DNA of 64,000 bases from Xenorhabdus eapokensis (GCF_001908105.1 NZ_MKGQ01000003.1:62001-126000), one strand, 5' to 3'. Shown: positions 28,825 to 39,914, numbered from the stretch's first letter. Program-made: numbers and translations. Notes: generated by a model not told the origin, from the sequence alone.

Positions 28825-30561
28825 ATGACCAGTTCAGCTTATACGATAAAACTGAACGGCGTGGAGAAAACGTTTCCAGGATTAGAGGTTCCTGCTGTAT
28901 CCCATCTGCAAGCAGAAATTCAGGGCGGATCAGTGACGGGTCTTGTTGGCCCAGATGGCGCTGGAAAAACCACGCTGATAAGAATGTTAGCCGGATTATT
29001 GAAGCCCGATAGCGGCAATATTGAAATTATGGGACTTGATCCCATCAAGGACAGTGTGCAAGTCCGTTCTGACCTCGGTTACATGCCGCAGAAATTTGGC
29101 TTGTATGAAGATTTAACCGTAATGGAAAATCTCACTTTATATGCCGACCTGCGTGGTGTACTTGGCGAAGAGCGCAAAACCACCTTTCAGAAATTACTCA
29201 CCTTCACGGATTTAACCCGTTTTACCGGACGGTTAGCCGGAAAATTGTCCGGTGGTATGAAACAAAAATTGGGGCTTGCTTGTACTTTATTGGGTAGCCC
29301 GAAAGTTTTGCTACTGGATGAACCTGGTGTGGGCGTTGATCCCATCGCCCGTCGTGAATTATGGCAAATGGTTCATGAACTCGCTTCTGACGGCATGCTG
29401 ATCCTGTGGAGCACCTCTTATTTGGACGAAGCCGAATTATGTCGTGATGTTTTGCTGATGAACCGCGGTAAGCTGCTCTATCGCGGCCAGCCACAAGACT
29501 TAACCCAAAATATTGCGGGTCGATCTTTTTTGCTTGATGTTAAACAAGATGCGCGCCGCAAAATGCTGCAACACGCCCTTACCTTACCCCAAGTGACTGA
29601 TGGTGTCATTCAGGGAAAATATGTTCGCCTGATCTTAAAAAAAGGGGTGGATAAAAACGAATTACTTCAACAGATCGATTTACCTGAAACCAATATTCTA
29701 GAGGCCGAACCCCGTTTCGAAGATGCATTTATCGATTTATTGGGCGGCGGCCCATCCCATCGTTCCGAATTGGCTGAAATAATGCCGCAAATCCCGCCAA
29801 ACCCAACGGAAACCGTGATAGAAGCCCGTAGCCTGACCAAAAAATTTGGCGATTTTGCTGCCACTGACCATGTCGATTTTCAGGTGAAACGGGGAGAAAT
29901 ATTCGGCCTATTAGGGCCAAATGGAGCCGGAAAATCGACGACCTTCAAAATGATGTGTGGTTTAATGATCCCGACGTCAGGCAAAGCGCTGGTTTTGGGT
30001 ATGGATTTAAAAACCGGTTCAGGCAAAGCCCGCCAACACCTTGGCTATATGGCGCAAAAATTCTCACTGTATGGCAACCTGACGGTTGGGCAGAATCTTA
30101 AGTTTTTCTCCGGTGTTTACGGCCTGAAAGGTCGCCATCAACAAGAAAAGATGTCTGACATGATCCGTGCTTTCAATCTTGGGTCAATCTTACATCAAAA
30201 GACGGATAGCCTTCCGCTCGGATTTAAGCAACGACTTGCCCTTTCCTGCGCATTGATGCACGAACCTGATATTCTGTTTTTGGATGAACCCACTTCGGGT
30301 GTTGACCCGCTGACCCGCCGCGAATTTTGGCTACATATCAACGGCATGGTAGACAAAGGGGTCACCGTGATGGTTACAACTCACTTTATGGAGGAAGCCG
30401 AATATTGTGATCGTATCGGGCTGGTCTTTCGGGGCAAATTGATTGCAGCCGGAACACCCGATGAACTAAAACAACTGGTTGCCACGGATAAGCGCCCTAA
30501 TCCTTCCATGGAAGATGCTTTTATCGGCCTCGTGTTGAACTACGATAAGGAGCCGCAATGA
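28825..30561 (+). CDS. ybhF: Dual-domain ABC exporter ATPase YbhF
   Basis: The 578-residue protein is a fused pair of ABC ATPase domains. The first has Walker [11 protein letters not shown], signature [12 protein letters not shown] and [12 protein letters not shown]; the second has [24 protein letters not shown] (in place of LSGG) and [11 protein letters not shown]. Together with the permeases YbhS and YbhR it forms a drug-type exporter. Its stop codon overlaps the ybhS start by four bases. Divergence of the second signature is a normal asymmetry in this family. Confidence 0.95.
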   Translation: MTSSAYTIKLNGVEKTFPGLEVPAVSHLQAEIQGGSVTGLVGPDGAGKTTLIRMLAGLLKPDSGNIEIMGLDPIKDSVQVRSDLGYMPQKFGLYEDLTVMENLTLYADLRGVLGEERKTTFQKLLTFTDLTRFTGRLAGKLSGGMKQKLGLACTLLGSPKVLLLDEPGVGVDPIARRELWQMVHELASDGMLILWSTSYLDEAELCRDVLLMNRGKLLYRGQPQDLTQNIAGRSFLLDVKQDARRKMLQHALTLPQVTDGVIQGKYVRLILKKGVDKNELLQQIDLPETNILEAEPRFEDAFIDLLGGGPSHRSELAEIMPQIPPNPTETVIEARSLTKKFGDFAATDHVDFQVKRGEIFGLLGPNGAGKSTTFKMMCGLMIPTSGKALVLGMDLKTGSGKARQHLGYMAQKFSLYGNLTVGQNLKFFSGVYGLKGRHQQEKMSDMIRAFNLGSILHQKTDSLPLGFKQRLALSCALMHEPDILFLDEPTSGVDPLTRREFWLHINGMVDKGVTVMVTTHFMEEAEYCDRIGLVFRGKLIAAGTPDELKQLVATDKRPNPSMEDAFIGLVLNYDKEPQ

Positions 30562-31718
30562 GTCATTCTGAACATGTAACACCCCAGCAAGCGGTCAGTT
30601 TCTCATGGCGTCGATTGAAGGCACTCTGTATCAAGGAAACTAAGCAAATTGTCCGTGATCCCAGCAGTGCTTTAATTGCGGTAGTTATCCCTTTAATGTT
30701 GCTCTTTATTTTTGGTTACGGCATTAACCTGGATTCCAGCAAGCTGCGCCTTGGTATTCTCATGGAACAACAGAGCGAGGACGCCCGTGAATTGGTGCAT
30801 GTCTTTACCGGATCGCCCTATATTGATGCCACCATCAGCGACAATCGCCAGCTCTTAATCAAAAAAATGCAGGAAAACCAAATTCGGGGCATTATCGTCA
30901 TCCCTGTCAACTTTGACGCCCAGCTTGCCCGCGCAGACAGCCATGCTCCCATCCAGGTTATTACCGATGGCAGTGAACCGAATACCGCCAATTTCGTGCA
31001 GGGCTATACCAAAGGCATCTGGCAAATCTGGTTACAGCAACGAGGGCAAAATCGTGGGGTTGCAACGCCCCCCTTGATTGATACACAAATCCGCTATTGG
31101 TTTAATCCCGCCGCCATTAGCCAGCACTTCCTTATCCCTGGTGCTGTTTCAATTATTATGACCGTGGTCGGCGCAATTCTTACCTCGCTCGTCGTCGCCC
31201 GTGAATGGGAACGCGGCACTATGGAAGCGCTACTTTCGACCCAGGTTACCCGCACCGAATTGCTGCTCGCCAAATTATTACCCTATCAAATGCTGGGATC
31301 TTTCGTCATGGTACTTTGTATGCTATTCACGGTGTTTGTGCTGGGGGTTCCCTATCGCGGCTCACTCTGGATATTAGCATTAGTTTCCAGCCTTTATCTC
31401 GCTACCGCTCTGGGGATGGGGTTACTGATTTCCACCCTGACACGTAATCAGTTCAATGCGGCGATGATTTCTCTCAATGCCGCTTTTTTGCCTGCCATTA
31501 TGTTGTCTGGTTTTGTTTTCGAGATAGACAGTATGCCTGTGCTTATTCAGGCTGCGACTTATGTCATACCTGCACGTTACTTTGTCAGCAGCCTACAGAC
31601 GCTCTTTCTGGCGGGAAATATTGGCACTGTGTTGCTGACAAACCTGCTCCTGTTGATTGCCAGTTCCATCGTCTTTATCGGCCTGACCGCGTGGAAAACG
31701 CGTCGGCATCTGGATTAA
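30558..31718 (+). CDS. ybhS: ABC-2 type permease YbhS
   Basis: The 386-residue protein is an ABC-2 permease: one N-terminal membrane segment ([20 protein letters not shown]), a large periplasmic domain of about 130 residues, then five membrane segments starting at [33 protein letters not shown], the typical ABC-2 EwErGTmE motif. It is the first of the two permeases encoded after the fused ATPase. Confidence 0.94.
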   Translation: MSHSEHVTPQQAVSFSWRRLKALCIKETKQIVRDPSSALIAVVIPLMLLFIFGYGINLDSSKLRLGILMEQQSEDARELVHVFTGSPYIDATISDNRQLLIKKMQENQIRGIIVIPVNFDAQLARADSHAPIQVITDGSEPNTANFVQGYTKGIWQIWLQQRGQNRGVATPPLIDTQIRYWFNPAAISQHFLIPGAVSIIMTVVGAILTSLVVAREWERGTMEALLSTQVTRTELLLAKLLPYQMLGSFVMVLCMLFTVFVLGVPYRGSLWILALVSSLYLATALGMGLLISTLTRNQFNAAMISLNAAFLPAIMLSGFVFEIDSMPVLIQAATYVIPARYFVSSLQTLFLAGNIGTVLLTNLLLLIASSIVFIGLTAWKTRRHLD

Positions 31719-31730
31719 AAAGGAAAGAGC

Positions 31731-32837
31731 ATGTTTTATCGTCTGTATACACTTATCATGAAAGAGTTGCAGTCTCTTCTGAGAGAACCGCAAACACGGA
31801 ACATTTTGATTTTGACTGTGATTATACAAATGATCCTGTTTCCGTGGGCCGCAACGCTGGAAGTCAAAAACGCCACCATCGCTATTTATAATGAGGATAA
31901 AGGGCAGGCATCGATTGAGTTAACCCAACGGCTGGCAAAATCAAAAGCATTTCCTGATGTTATTTTACTAACCAGTTCGCAAGAGATCCGCCCCACTCTG
32001 GATAACCGCAAGGCACTGCTGCTGGTACGCTTTCCACAAAATTTCAGTGCTGATCTCGCCAACCATAACCCAACATCAATTCAAGTTTTGTTGGATGGGC
32101 GTAATTCAAACAGTGCCCAAATCGCAGCCAACTATATCCAGCAGATTGTGATGAATTACCAGCAACAACGGTTGGGAAATGCCCCTAATTTCAATAATAG
32201 CGAACTTATTGTGCGTAACTGGTATAACGCCAATTTGGATTATAAGTGGTTCGTTGTGCCGTCGCTGGTTGCCATGATTACAACGATTGGTGTTCTGATT
32301 GTCACAGCGTTGTCAGTCGCTCGTGAGCGGGAACAAGGGACACTGGATCAGTTGCTGGTTTCGCCACTGGCAACCTGGCAAATTTTCCTTGGCAAGGCCA
32401 TTCCGGCACTCGTTGTGGCGACAATGCAAGCAAGCATTGTTTTGCTGATTGGAACACTGTTCTATCAAATTCCTTTCGCGGGTTCCTTGCTGCTATTTTA
32501 TGGCTGTATGGTGATTTATGGCTTATCTCTGGTGGGTTTCGGTTTGCTGATTTCTGCTGTCTGTTCCACCCAACAACAAGCGTTTATTGGTGTATTTGTG
32601 TTTATGATGCCCGCTATTTTGCTTTCTGGTTATATCTCTCCGGTCGAGAATATGCCCGTTTGGTTACAAAACATCACCTGGATTAATCCAATCCGGCATT
32701 TTACCGACATCACCAAGCAGATTTATTTGAAAGGGGCGGATTTATCCGTTATTTGGCCTAATTTATGGCCTTTATTGGTAATTACTGCAACAACTGGCGG
32801 GATCGCTTATCGGCTATTTCGGAATAAGATTGCCTGA
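31731..32837 (+). CDS. ybhR: ABC-2 type permease YbhR
   Basis: The 368-residue protein has the same architecture as YbhS: an N-terminal membrane segment, a periplasmic domain, and a C-terminal membrane block with [19 protein letters not shown] and [19 protein letters not shown]. It forms the other half of the exporter pore and is the last gene of the ybhGFSR operon, 12 bases after ybhS. A 260-base AT-rich gap follows. Confidence 0.94.
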   Translation: MFYRLYTLIMKELQSLLREPQTRNILILTVIIQMILFPWAATLEVKNATIAIYNEDKGQASIELTQRLAKSKAFPDVILLTSSQEIRPTLDNRKALLLVRFPQNFSADLANHNPTSIQVLLDGRNSNSAQIAANYIQQIVMNYQQQRLGNAPNFNNSELIVRNWYNANLDYKWFVVPSLVAMITTIGVLIVTALSVAREREQGTLDQLLVSPLATWQIFLGKAIPALVVATMQASIVLLIGTLFYQIPFAGSLLLFYGCMVIYGLSLVGFGLLISAVCSTQQQAFIGVFVFMMPAILLSGYISPVENMPVWLQNITWINPIRHFTDITKQIYLKGADLSVIWPNLWPLLVITATTGGIAYRLFRNKIA

Positions 32838-33100
32838 TAAATTTAACGCTGTGAAAAACCACCTAATTGAATTGCCTGTCATTAAACGTAGGATAATTCT
32901 CTATTATATTTTTTAATGAAAATAGCAATATCGCTTATTATATCCTTACTAGTTGTTACTTTACTTTTTTTCTAATGAGTGTTAGTTTTTTTAGAAAACC
33001 ATAAAAAATCATAAGAAAATCAAATTATATATTTTAGATAGTTCAAATTGAAATAATTATAAAACTATATTTAAATTGTAATAATACCTGAGAATAAAAT

Positions 33101-33733
33101 ATGACGGAGCGTAATTATTTATCAAATCAAGCACTGACTGATAATGTTGAAGTGATTGGTTGTATTCCTCGTGATAATGGATGTTATTCCACTTGGTTGA
33201 AGTCTACAATATTTCATCCTCAAGGAGGGGGACAACCCAGCGATATAGGCTGGCTTAATGAAGTTGAAGTAGTTCACGTGAATGTGGAAGATGGTGACAT
33301 TGTCCACTTAACGACAAAACCTGTGGCTTTGGGAAATGCTTTTGCTCGTGTTGATATTGAACGACGCCAATTATATTCGCGGCTGCATTCTGCTGGGCAT
33401 CTTATTGGGCATGTAGTTGAGCTTATGATGTGGCATCCGATTAAAGCTCATCATTGGCCGGGTGAAGGAAGAATAGTATTTAAGCCGGGTGTGAATGCTC
33501 AAAGTGTATCGGAAAAGCATATTCAAACGATATGTGAAAATTATATTAGACAGGATCTACCATGCAAAGTAGTTCAACGAAATGATGGATTTCGAGAAGT
33601 TAGTTTTGGTCATTTTACGCCTTACCTTTGTGGTGGTACCCACGTAACATCTCTAGGACAACTAGGAAATATTAAAGTGCAGGAGGTTAAAATAAAGAAG
33701 GGCAATTTAATAGTACATTATGATGTAGCCTGA
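33101..33733 (+). CDS. AlaX-like free-standing tRNA-editing protein
   Basis: The 210-residue protein corresponds to the editing half of alanyl-tRNA synthetase without catalytic or tRNA-binding domains. The zinc ligands are visible as LHSAGHLIGHVVELM (H-x3-H) and LCGGTHVTSLGQLG (C-x3-H), and the N-terminal FHPQGGGQPSDIGWL is typical of AlaX proteins. They hydrolyse tRNA carrying the wrong amino acid, usually Ser-tRNA(Ala) or Gly-tRNA(Ala). It is followed by a broken oxygenase gene and an amino-acid exporter gene on the same strand, and all three are more AT-rich than ybhR. This suggests a role in protecting translation from a modified amino acid (inference). Confidence 0.88.
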   Translation: MTERNYLSNQALTDNVEVIGCIPRDNGCYSTWLKSTIFHPQGGGQPSDIGWLNEVEVVHVNVEDGDIVHLTTKPVALGNAFARVDIERRQLYSRLHSAGHLIGHVVELMMWHPIKAHHWPGEGRIVFKPGVNAQSVSEKHIQTICENYIRQDLPCKVVQRNDGFREVSFGHFTPYLCGGTHVTSLGQLGNIKVQEVKIKKGNLIVHYDVA

Positions 33734-33786
33734 CAATTTAATATATTGTTTCTAAAAATCACCAGTAAATAAAATAAAAGGATATT

Positions 33787-34361
33787 ATGATTATAGAAGT
33801 TGATTGCCTTGATGCGACATGTCTGAAAAAGCTTGCAGATAAGGAAATTTTAGTTATACGTGTAAAACAATTTGTACCTAATTTGTTAGCTGAGATGCAT
33901 TTTAGATGAGTTTTGGCCTGCTGGTGCCCAAATTGAAAACACTTTATGGTAAGAAAATGTATGTGGGATTATCGAGGGTAGTCATACCTGGGGTCACTTT
34001 TCTTGCACACCATGACATTTTTGCTAAGGATGCCCCTGATAGCTTTAAGGCTAAAAGTCTTCAAGCTCAGTTTGCAGCTAATGTTTATCTTTCTATGCCC
34101 AGTGAAGGTGGAGCCTTACAAATTTGGAAGGATGAACTCTCTACAGAAGAATTTGATGCTATGCGTGGTGATAGTTATGGGATTGAGCCTTATTTGCTTG
34201 GTGAACCAGCACTAGAGATTCGACCAGAGATAGGTGATCTTTTGATCTTTAATTCTCGATGTATGCACTCTGTGACTGCTGGTGTCGATGATCTACGTTT
34301 GAGTCTGTCTTGTTTTATAGGCTATTGTGGAACAGAAAATCTATTGTCATTCTGGAGTTGA
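33787..34361 (+). pseudogene. 2OG-Fe(II) oxygenase, degraded by frameshift and deletion
   Basis: A first frame from ATG 33787 reads MIIEVDCLDATCLKKLADKE and stops at 33907-33909. In another frame the same stretch continues as DEFWPAGAQIEN, and a third frame from about 33940 continues as GKKMYVGLSRVVIPGVTFLA and on to the end at 34361. The C-terminal part has the iron ligand pair in LAHHDIF and the distal histidine in CMHSVTAG with an arginine in LRLSLSC. The pattern resembles the small 2OG enzymes acting on free amino acids (BesD-like group; H-x-D here suggests a hydroxylase rather than a halogenase). The N-terminal middle segment is missing, so the enzyme is probably inactive. Confidence 0.72.
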
Positions 34362-34362
34362 T

Positions 34363-35001
34363 ATGTTGTCTAACTATTGGGGGGAATTTCTGGGGCTGGC
34401 TGTGATTCATTTCCTGGCAGTAGTTGCTCCAGGTCCAGATTTTGCGGTAACTATACGGCAGAGTGTAAGATTTGGATGTTGGGCAGGGATATGTACGGCA
34501 GTAGGTATTGGAGCGGGAATATCAATACATGTTATCTATACACTAGTGGGAGTTAGTGCATTAATGCATGCCACTCCGTGGTTGATGGAAGTGGCAAAAC
34601 TCGTTGGTGCAATTTATATCGCGTGGCTTGGTATCAAATTTATCAGAAGTAAACCTGCTAATTTGGATACCTTAGAGGGTGAAGGAATTAGTTTGGCCTC
34701 ACAGAGTAGATGGAAAGCATTTCTGATGGGGTTTATGACCAATGCCCTTAATCCTAAGGCGACATTGTTCTTTTTGGCCGTTTTCACAACCGTAGTGAGT
34801 AGTAATACACCTATTCTGATACAAGTCTTCTATGGTCTTTGGATGTGTGTAGTCAATGCTGTCTGGTTTGTGTTGGTGAGTATCATTTTCTCAAATGCAT
34901 TGATTCGTAATAAATTCATACAGAAAGGTTATTGGTTTGAACGAGTAATGGGAATAGTATTGATTGGGTTTGCTGTCCGGTTGTTATTTCTGTCTATATG
35001 A
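34363..35001 (+). CDS. LysE-family amino-acid exporter
   Basis: The 212-residue protein has about six membrane segments and the LysE/RhtB signature VAPGPDFAVTIRQSVRFGCWAG near the N-terminus, followed by VGVSALMHATPWLMEVAKLVGAIYIAWLGIKFIRSK and NALNPKATLFFLAVF. Members export amino acids. ATG 34363 with GGAG six bases upstream gives the natural start; the open frame begins 12 codons earlier inside the oxygenase relic. Its position just after the broken oxygenase suggests it once exported that enzyme's product (inference). Confidence 0.9.
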   Translation: MLSNYWGEFLGLAVIHFLAVVAPGPDFAVTIRQSVRFGCWAGICTAVGIGAGISIHVIYTLVGVSALMHATPWLMEVAKLVGAIYIAWLGIKFIRSKPANLDTLEGEGISLASQSRWKAFLMGFMTNALNPKATLFFLAVFTTVVSSNTPILIQVFYGLWMCVVNAVWFVLVSIIFSNALIRNKFIQKGYWFERVMGIVLIGFAVRLLFLSI

Positions 35002-35071
35002 TTTTCCCCAAGACCAATATTGATTATGAACTTATCATTGTTTGATTCGATAAAGGTGAAATAACTATTAA

Positions 35072-35097
35072 AAAAACCCTGACAAAACAGGGTTTTT
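35072..35097. terminator. Bidirectional terminator
   Basis: AAAAACCCTG (35072-35081) pairs with CAGGGTTTTT (35088-35097), 6-base loop, with A and T runs on the two sides, between convergent LysE and ybhL genes. Confidence 0.85.
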
Positions 35098-35127
35098 ATA
35101 TCAAAAAATCATTTAATCTATCAGTGA

Positions 35128-35838
35128 CTATCGGCGATCACCCAAAATACGTAACAGCATTAAGAACAGGTTAATGAAGTCCAGATATAGAGTCAATGCA
35201 CCAGTAATTGAATACTTGCGCAGGGTTTCTTTATCGTTAACATCCAATTGTTCACCCATTTCTTTCAGTTTTTGGGTATCGTATGCCGTCAAGCCAGCAA
35301 AAATCACAACACCGATATAGGTGATTGCCCACATCAATGCCGAGCTTTTCAGCCAGATATTTAGCAACGAAGCCAGAACAATGCCAATTAGCCCCATAAA
35401 CAGGAAGCTACCCAGACCACTCAGGCTACGCTTAGTGGTATAACCATAAACGCTCAATGCACCGAACATACCCGCTGAAACGACAAATGTGCTGGCAATA
35501 GAACTGGCGGTGTAAGCCACAAAGATACTGGAAAGTGTTAACCCCGTTAGCATGGAGTACAACATAAACAACCCTGTCGCCAGTGCCCCACTCATTTTAT
35601 GAACCAAACCAGACAGCACAAATACTAGCGCAAGCTGTGCGATGATTAAGCCATAGAAAACAATAGAGCTACTGAAAACGGCGTATAGAATTTCAGGGGT
35701 ATTTGCCACATACCATGCAACAAATGCGGTTAACAGCAAGCCACAAGTCATCCAACCATAGACTTGTGCCATGTAAGTTTGTATACCAGAACCAGTTTTC
35801 TGGACAATCGAACCATTAGAACGTTGATATCGGTCCAT
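35128..35838 (-). CDS. ybhL: YbhL, Bax inhibitor-1 family membrane protein
   Basis: The 236-residue protein has seven membrane segments and the family features: VYGWMTCGLLLTAFVAWYVA, LSSIFVAYTASSIASTFVVSAGMFG, and near the end YDTQKLKEMGEQL followed by GALTLYLDFINLFLMLLRILG. It belongs to the BI-1/YccA/YbhL group; in bacteria the function is poorly known. It is a single-gene unit between the terminator and the moa operon, the same neighbourhood as in E. coli. Confidence 0.92.
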   Translation of the reverse strand: MDRYQRSNGSIVQKTGSGIQTYMAQVYGWMTCGLLLTAFVAWYVANTPEILYAVFSSSIVFYGLIIAQLALVFVLSGLVHKMSGALATGLFMLYSMLTGLTLSSIFVAYTASSIASTFVVSAGMFGALSVYGYTTKRSLSGLGSFLFMGLIGIVLASLLNIWLKSSALMWAITYIGVVIFAGLTAYDTQKLKEMGEQLDVNDKETLRKYSITGALTLYLDFINLFLMLLRILGDRR

Positions 35839-36025
35839 GACGATTACCTTTTCATGACAATGTTTAAGGATTAAGAATGTTTAAAAATAAACAATCTATT
35901 CAAAAGTTATACATTAGCATAGAACATTAATAAAACCATCCGCCAATTAATGGCAATTTCAGTGACATATTATTTATTTGTCCAGTTTTCGTGATAATCC
36001 GCAGAATGAACCAACAAATGCTGTT

Positions 36026-36478
36026 TTACCAGCGGCTTACCGCATCCTGATCACTCTGCCTTGCCTCTACCCAACGCTCTCCCTCTACAAGCGATTCTTT
36101 TTTCCAGAATGGTGCCTTAGTTTTCAGATAATCCATGATAAATTCAGCCGCCATAAAAGCCATATTGCGGTGAGAACCGGTGACACCAACCAATACGATC
36201 TCATCCCCTGGGCACAATTCGCCAATACGATGAATAATGCTGACTCGTTGCAATGACCAACGTTGGCGAGCTTCGGCCACAATGCCCTGCAACATTTTTT
36301 CTGTCATGCCAGCATAATGCTCCAATGTCAGTGCCTTAACGGTGTCTCCCAAGTTATGGTTACGAACTTTTCCGGTAAAAGTCACAACAGCACCATCTTC
36401 ATCACCTTGCGAGAGCCATTGATATTCTTCACCAACATCAAATGCCTCCTGTTGGACACTGATCCGCGTATTTTCCAT
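36026..36478 (-). CDS. moaE: Molybdopterin synthase large subunit
   Basis: MoaE binds precursor Z (cPMP) and, with two charged MoaD molecules, makes the dithiolene of molybdopterin. The 150-residue protein has the features GAVVTFTGKVRNHN, LTLEHYAGMTEKML, RIGELCPGDEIVLVGVTGSHR and the C-terminal KTKAPFWKKES, which contains the active lysines. It follows moaD by two bases and is the last gene of the moaACDE operon. Confidence 0.96.
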   Translation of the reverse strand: MENTRISVQQEAFDVGEEYQWLSQGDEDGAVVTFTGKVRNHNLGDTVKALTLEHYAGMTEKMLQGIVAEARQRWSLQRVSIIHRIGELCPGDEIVLVGVTGSHRNMAFMAAEFIMDYLKTKAPFWKKESLVEGERWVEARQSDQDAVSRW

Positions 36479-36480
36479 TT

Positions 36481-36726
36481 TTATCCCCCCGTAACAGGTG
36501 GAAAAAAAGCCACTTCATCACCATCATTCAGGGTATGTTCAGCGTGGACAAAAGATTGATTGACGGCAGACAACACTTTGCCTTCTTCCAATGCCAATGC
36601 CCATCGTTCTCCCTTTTCAGTCAGTGCATGACGAAGATGCGCTACCGTTGAGTAGTCATGAGGCAGTTCTAGTGAATCTGTTCCCACCAGCTCGCGGACT
36701 TGCGCAAAAAACAGTACCTTTATCAT
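36481..36726 (-). CDS. moaD: Molybdopterin synthase sulfur-carrier subunit
   Basis: The 81-residue ubiquitin-like protein ends in the double glycine (PPVTGG) that is adenylated by MoeB and then carries the sulfur as thiocarboxylate. The start [21 protein letters not shown] and [14 protein letters not shown] are characteristic. It overlaps the end of moaC by four bases. Confidence 0.96.
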   Translation of the reverse strand: MIKVLFFAQVRELVGTDSLELPHDYSTVAHLRHALTEKGERWALALEEGKVLSAVNQSFVHAEHTLNDGDEVAFFPPVTGG

Positions 36727-37202
36727 GCCTCCACCCTAAAATTTCCTGATTTGCCACCCCTTTTTTCTAACAGACGCACAGGCCCGATGACCATATCTTT
36801 TTGTACCGCTTTGCACATGTCATAAATGGTCAAAGCGGCCACAGATACCGCTGTCAAAGCTTCCATTTCCACACCTGTTTTCCCCGCCAGGCGGCAACAG
36901 GATTCGATTCTGACACGATTATGTTCTGTTTGGGCTTCCAGCCGGACTTCTACTTTACTCAGCAACAGCGGATGGCACAGCGGGATCAATTCCCACGTCC
37001 GTTTCGCCGCCTGAATACCTGCGATACGGGCAGTGGCAAAAACATCCCCTTTATGGTGATCACCCGCGATAATCATGGCTAAGGTTTCAGCCTGCATTTC
37101 AATAAAGGCTTCTGCCCGTGCTTCACGCACAGTTTCTGATTTGGCAGAAATATCCACCATATGCGCTTCACCCGAAGTCGTGATATGGGTCAATTGAGAC
37201 AT
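36723..37202 (-). CDS. moaC: Cyclic pyranopterin monophosphate synthase
   Basis: MoaC completes the conversion of the MoaA product to cPMP. The 159-residue protein has the conserved start [21 protein letters not shown], the active-site run [40 protein letters not shown] (here starting [11 protein letters not shown]), and GKSGNFRV at the end. It lies between moaA and moaD in the usual order. Confidence 0.97.
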   Translation of the reverse strand: MSQLTHITTSGEAHMVDISAKSETVREARAEAFIEMQAETLAMIIAGDHHKGDVFATARIAGIQAAKRTWELIPLCHPLLLSKVEVRLEAQTEHNRVRIESCCRLAGKTGVEMEALTAVSVAALTIYDMCKAVQKDMVIGPVRLLEKRGGKSGNFRVEA

Positions 37203-37235
37203 TCTTTGCTCCTGAAAATAAATTTTGCAATCAAG

Positions 37236-38216
37236 CTAGCCGCCAATAAAAGAAAGGTTCGGGGTGATCCCGCTGTCCCCTTGATATAAAAAGTGAGTTT
37301 CACGTTTATAACGCAATCCACCTTGAATACGGAGTTTCAGAGCATCCAATGATGCATCATCAGACAATAAATCACGCAATGGAATACCCTGTTCACCAAA
37401 TAAGCACAAATGAAGATTGCCAATAGCGGATACCCTCAGACGGTTGCAGCTTTGGCAAAAATCTTTTTCATACGGCATGATAAGGCCAATTTCTCCCTGA
37501 TAATCGGGATGACGAAAAACTTTAGCCGGCCCATCACTTCGCGCACGTTGCTGTTGTTGCCACCCCTGTTGTAGCAGTTGGCGGCGGATCACTTCTCCAG
37601 AAAGATGATGACGATGAAAAATGGCACGACCTTCCCCCGTTTCCATCAATTCAATAAAACGCAACTGGATATGACGATGTTTAATCCAATCAAGGAAGGC
37701 AGGCAGGTGGGTATCATTCACATTCTTCATCAACACGACATTGATTTTCACTGTGTTGAAGCCTGCCTCAAAAGCCGTGTCAATACCACGCATAATCTGG
37801 AAAAATTTATCTTGTCCGGTAATGGCGTAAAATTGGCGAGGATCCAAACTATCAACACTCACGTTAATCGCTGTCAGGCCAGCCGATTTCCATTGGGAAA
37901 CATCCCGCTCCATACGGTAACCATTCGTTGTGACAGCAATTTTTTTGATTTGCGGATTTTCATGAACCGCAGCGATGATATCGCAGAAATCGCGGCGCAT
38001 GGTGGGTTCTCCCCCCGTTAAACGAATTTTTTCTGTGCCAAGTTCAGCAAATGCCCTGCTAACACGACGAATTTCTGGCAGGGAAAGGAATGATTTATGG
38101 CCATGAGGCCGGTATCCATCAGGCAGGCAATACGTGCAACGGAAGTTACACACATCGGTAATAGACAATCTCAAATAATAGAATTTGCGCGAGAATGCAT
38201 CTACAAGTTGTTCCAC
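37236..38216 (-). CDS. moaA: GTP 3',8-cyclase, radical SAM enzyme
   Basis: MoaA starts molybdenum-cofactor synthesis by rearranging GTP with two [4Fe-4S] clusters. The 326-residue reading has the radical SAM motif [26 protein letters not shown], the second cluster in [26 protein letters not shown], and ends in the conserved GG (SFIGG). I prefer GTG 38216 with GGAAGG upstream, because [18 protein letters not shown] aligns to the family N-terminus; a TTG at 38231 would add five residues. It is the first gene of the moa operon, preceded by a structured leader. Confidence 0.96.
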   Translation of the reverse strand: MEQLVDAFSRKFYYLRLSITDVCNFRCTYCLPDGYRPHGHKSFLSLPEIRRVSRAFAELGTEKIRLTGGEPTMRRDFCDIIAAVHENPQIKKIAVTTNGYRMERDVSQWKSAGLTAINVSVDSLDPRQFYAITGQDKFFQIMRGIDTAFEAGFNTVKINVVLMKNVNDTHLPAFLDWIKHRHIQLRFIELMETGEGRAIFHRHHLSGEVIRRQLLQQGWQQQQRARSDGPAKVFRHPDYQGEIGLIMPYEKDFCQSCNRLRVSAIGNLHLCLFGEQGIPLRDLLSDDASLDALKLRIQGGLRYKRETHFLYQGDSGITPNLSFIGG

Positions 38217-38221
38217 AATAA

Positions 38222-38326
38222 CACCTTCCAAGTACGGGAGATGCTGGCATTTCTACCTTGCATCCTGGTGACTCAGGAGCCACGGCCAGAGCATCATATC
38301 AATGTGATACAGCGACTTAGATACAG
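38222..38326 (-). promoter_or_regulatory. Candidate molybdenum-cofactor riboswitch upstream of moaA
   Basis: On the minus strand the moaA leader is GC-richer than the flanks and highly structured: CCTGAGTCACCAGG forms a small stem-loop, GATGC...GCATC brackets an AAGGTAGAAATGCC segment, and the 3' side runs into the GGAAGG ribosome site. This is where E. coli has its Moco-sensing RNA, and the segments TGAGTCAC and AAGGTAGAAATGCCAGCATC look like what I recall of that motif. No covariance check was possible. Confidence 0.6.
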
Positions 38327-38618
38327 AGGCTAGGAGTTAATATCAGTTAAATTTTTATATGAATCATTGCGCGAGTGGCGGCATGCCCGCCGAAGATTCT
38401 AACCGTTAAGATAACAAAAAGCTAATATCAGATCCGATATATATCTTATTACACAACGAGTTAGCTGATCGCGATAATATCAAATTCCCTGCGATGTTTT
38501 TAAGCTGCCATGCGCAAAGATCGCATAAAATCACATCAATTTCTGAATGCATCATATTTTATGATAAATTACACGAGATTTACTAAAGCCCCTACGTTTA
38601 GCCAGTAACAGGAATCCT

Positions 38619-39527
38619 ATGCGAAATCGCACATTAGCTGATTTAGATCGCGTTGTCGCCCTCGGCGGTGGTCATGGACTTGGACGCGTTATGTCTTCCC
38701 TTTCCTCCCTCGGAGCACGTCTGACAGGAATTGTCACGACAACGGACAATGGTGGTTCAACCGGTAGAATACGACGTTCGGAAGGCGGGATTGCCTGGGG
38801 AGATATGCGCAATTGCCTCAATCAGTTAATCACGGAACCGACCATTGCTTCTGCCATGTTTGAATATCGGTTCAGTGGCAATGGCGAATTGGCCGGACAT
38901 AATTTAGGCAATTTGATGTTGAAAGCGCTGGATCATTTAAGTGTCCGTCCTCTTGAGGCCATTAACCTGATCCGCAATCTACTGAAAGTTAATGCACAAT
39001 TGATTCCTATGTCCGAGCAATCAGTTGATTTAATGGCAGTCGATGATCAAGGTAATACCGTATATGGTGAAGTGAATATCGATCAGCTCAATTGTGTACC
39101 ACAGGAACTCTCGCTTTACCCTCATGTCAATGCCACTAAAGAGGCACTGGATGCTATTGAGCAAGCCGATTTGATTTTGATCGGCCCTGGCAGCTTTTTC
39201 ACCAGCCTAATGCCATTGTTGCTATTGGAAGATTTAACCCAATCCTTACGACGCAGTAATGCGAACATGATTTATATCGGTAACTTAGGGAAAGAACTCA
39301 GCCACGCTGCGGCCAATCTATCATTAAAAGATAAACTTGCCATCATGGAGAACAAGATTGGCCGCAAGATGATTCATGCGCTGATTGTCGGCCCGCGTAC
39401 CGATATCAGCCCTTTCAATGACCGCGTTGTGACACAACGGGTTTTGGAAGCACAGGATATCCCTTACCGTCACGACCGTGAATTGTTGCGTCAGGCAATT
39501 GAGCATACTCTGCAAAAGTTGGGTTAG
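38619..39527 (+). CDS. ybhK: YvcK/CofD-family protein YbhK
   Basis: The 302-residue protein has the CofD-like nucleotide-binding N-terminus [17 protein letters not shown], then [31 protein letters not shown] and the [17 protein letters not shown] motif. YvcK of Bacillus is linked to gluconeogenic growth and cell-wall control; the E. coli homologue YbhK is poorly characterised. As in E. coli it is divergent from moaA and near uvrB. The 400-base gap to moaA also carries its promoter. Confidence 0.93.
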   Translation: MRNRTLADLDRVVALGGGHGLGRVMSSLSSLGARLTGIVTTTDNGGSTGRIRRSEGGIAWGDMRNCLNQLITEPTIASAMFEYRFSGNGELAGHNLGNLMLKALDHLSVRPLEAINLIRNLLKVNAQLIPMSEQSVDLMAVDDQGNTVYGEVNIDQLNCVPQELSLYPHVNATKEALDAIEQADLILIGPGSFFTSLMPLLLLEDLTQSLRRSNANMIYIGNLGKELSHAAANLSLKDKLAIMENKIGRKMIHALIVGPRTDISPFNDRVVTQRVLEAQDIPYRHDRELLRQAIEHTLQKLG

Positions 39528-39617
39528 CATTTCAGTCCACTGACAAGCTCTATTTAAAATAATGGAGTTTGTCTTTTTTATGATAAACACTGTCATCCAT
39601 CATTAATTATGATAAAT

Positions 39618-39914
39618 TTATGGTTCCGAAATACGATTAATAGCCAACCGATAAACTTCATTCCGTTCACGTTTACCAACGGCAACAACAGCAATAATTA
39701 ATTTATCATCAATTACCTGATAAACAAGCCTAAAACCAGAAGCACGTAATTTTACTTTATAACAATTGGGCATTCCACTGAGTTTAAGAGAAGGAATATG
39801 TGGATTTTCACATAACTTCTTTAGTTTCTTAGCAAATTGTCGCTGAATAGTGCTATCCAGTCTAGCCCACTCTTTTGCAGCATCTTCCCTAAATTTGACC
39901 GCATAAATCATCAA
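39618..39914 (-). CDS. RelE/StbE-type toxin
   Basis: The 98-residue protein is a RelE-superfamily toxin, a likely ribosome-dependent mRNA endonuclease. It shows the family run YAVKFREDAAKEWARLDSTI, then LSGMPNCYKVKLRASGFRLVYQV and VVAVGKRERNEVY. The basic residues at the expected places (K, R, R) are kept. It overlaps the antitoxin gene by four bases, so antitoxin is translated first, as usual for this pair. Confidence 0.92.
   Translation of the reverse strand: MMIYAVKFREDAAKEWARLDSTIQRQFAKKLKKLCENPHIPSLKLSGMPNCYKVKLRASGFRLVYQVIDDKLIIAVVAVGKRERNEVYRLAINRISEP

Noticed and set aside
33906..34361. Intact 151-residue oxygenase
   Set aside because: Upstream codons in other frames clearly belong to the same protein, and the natural N-terminal half is missing, so it is better called a pseudogene.
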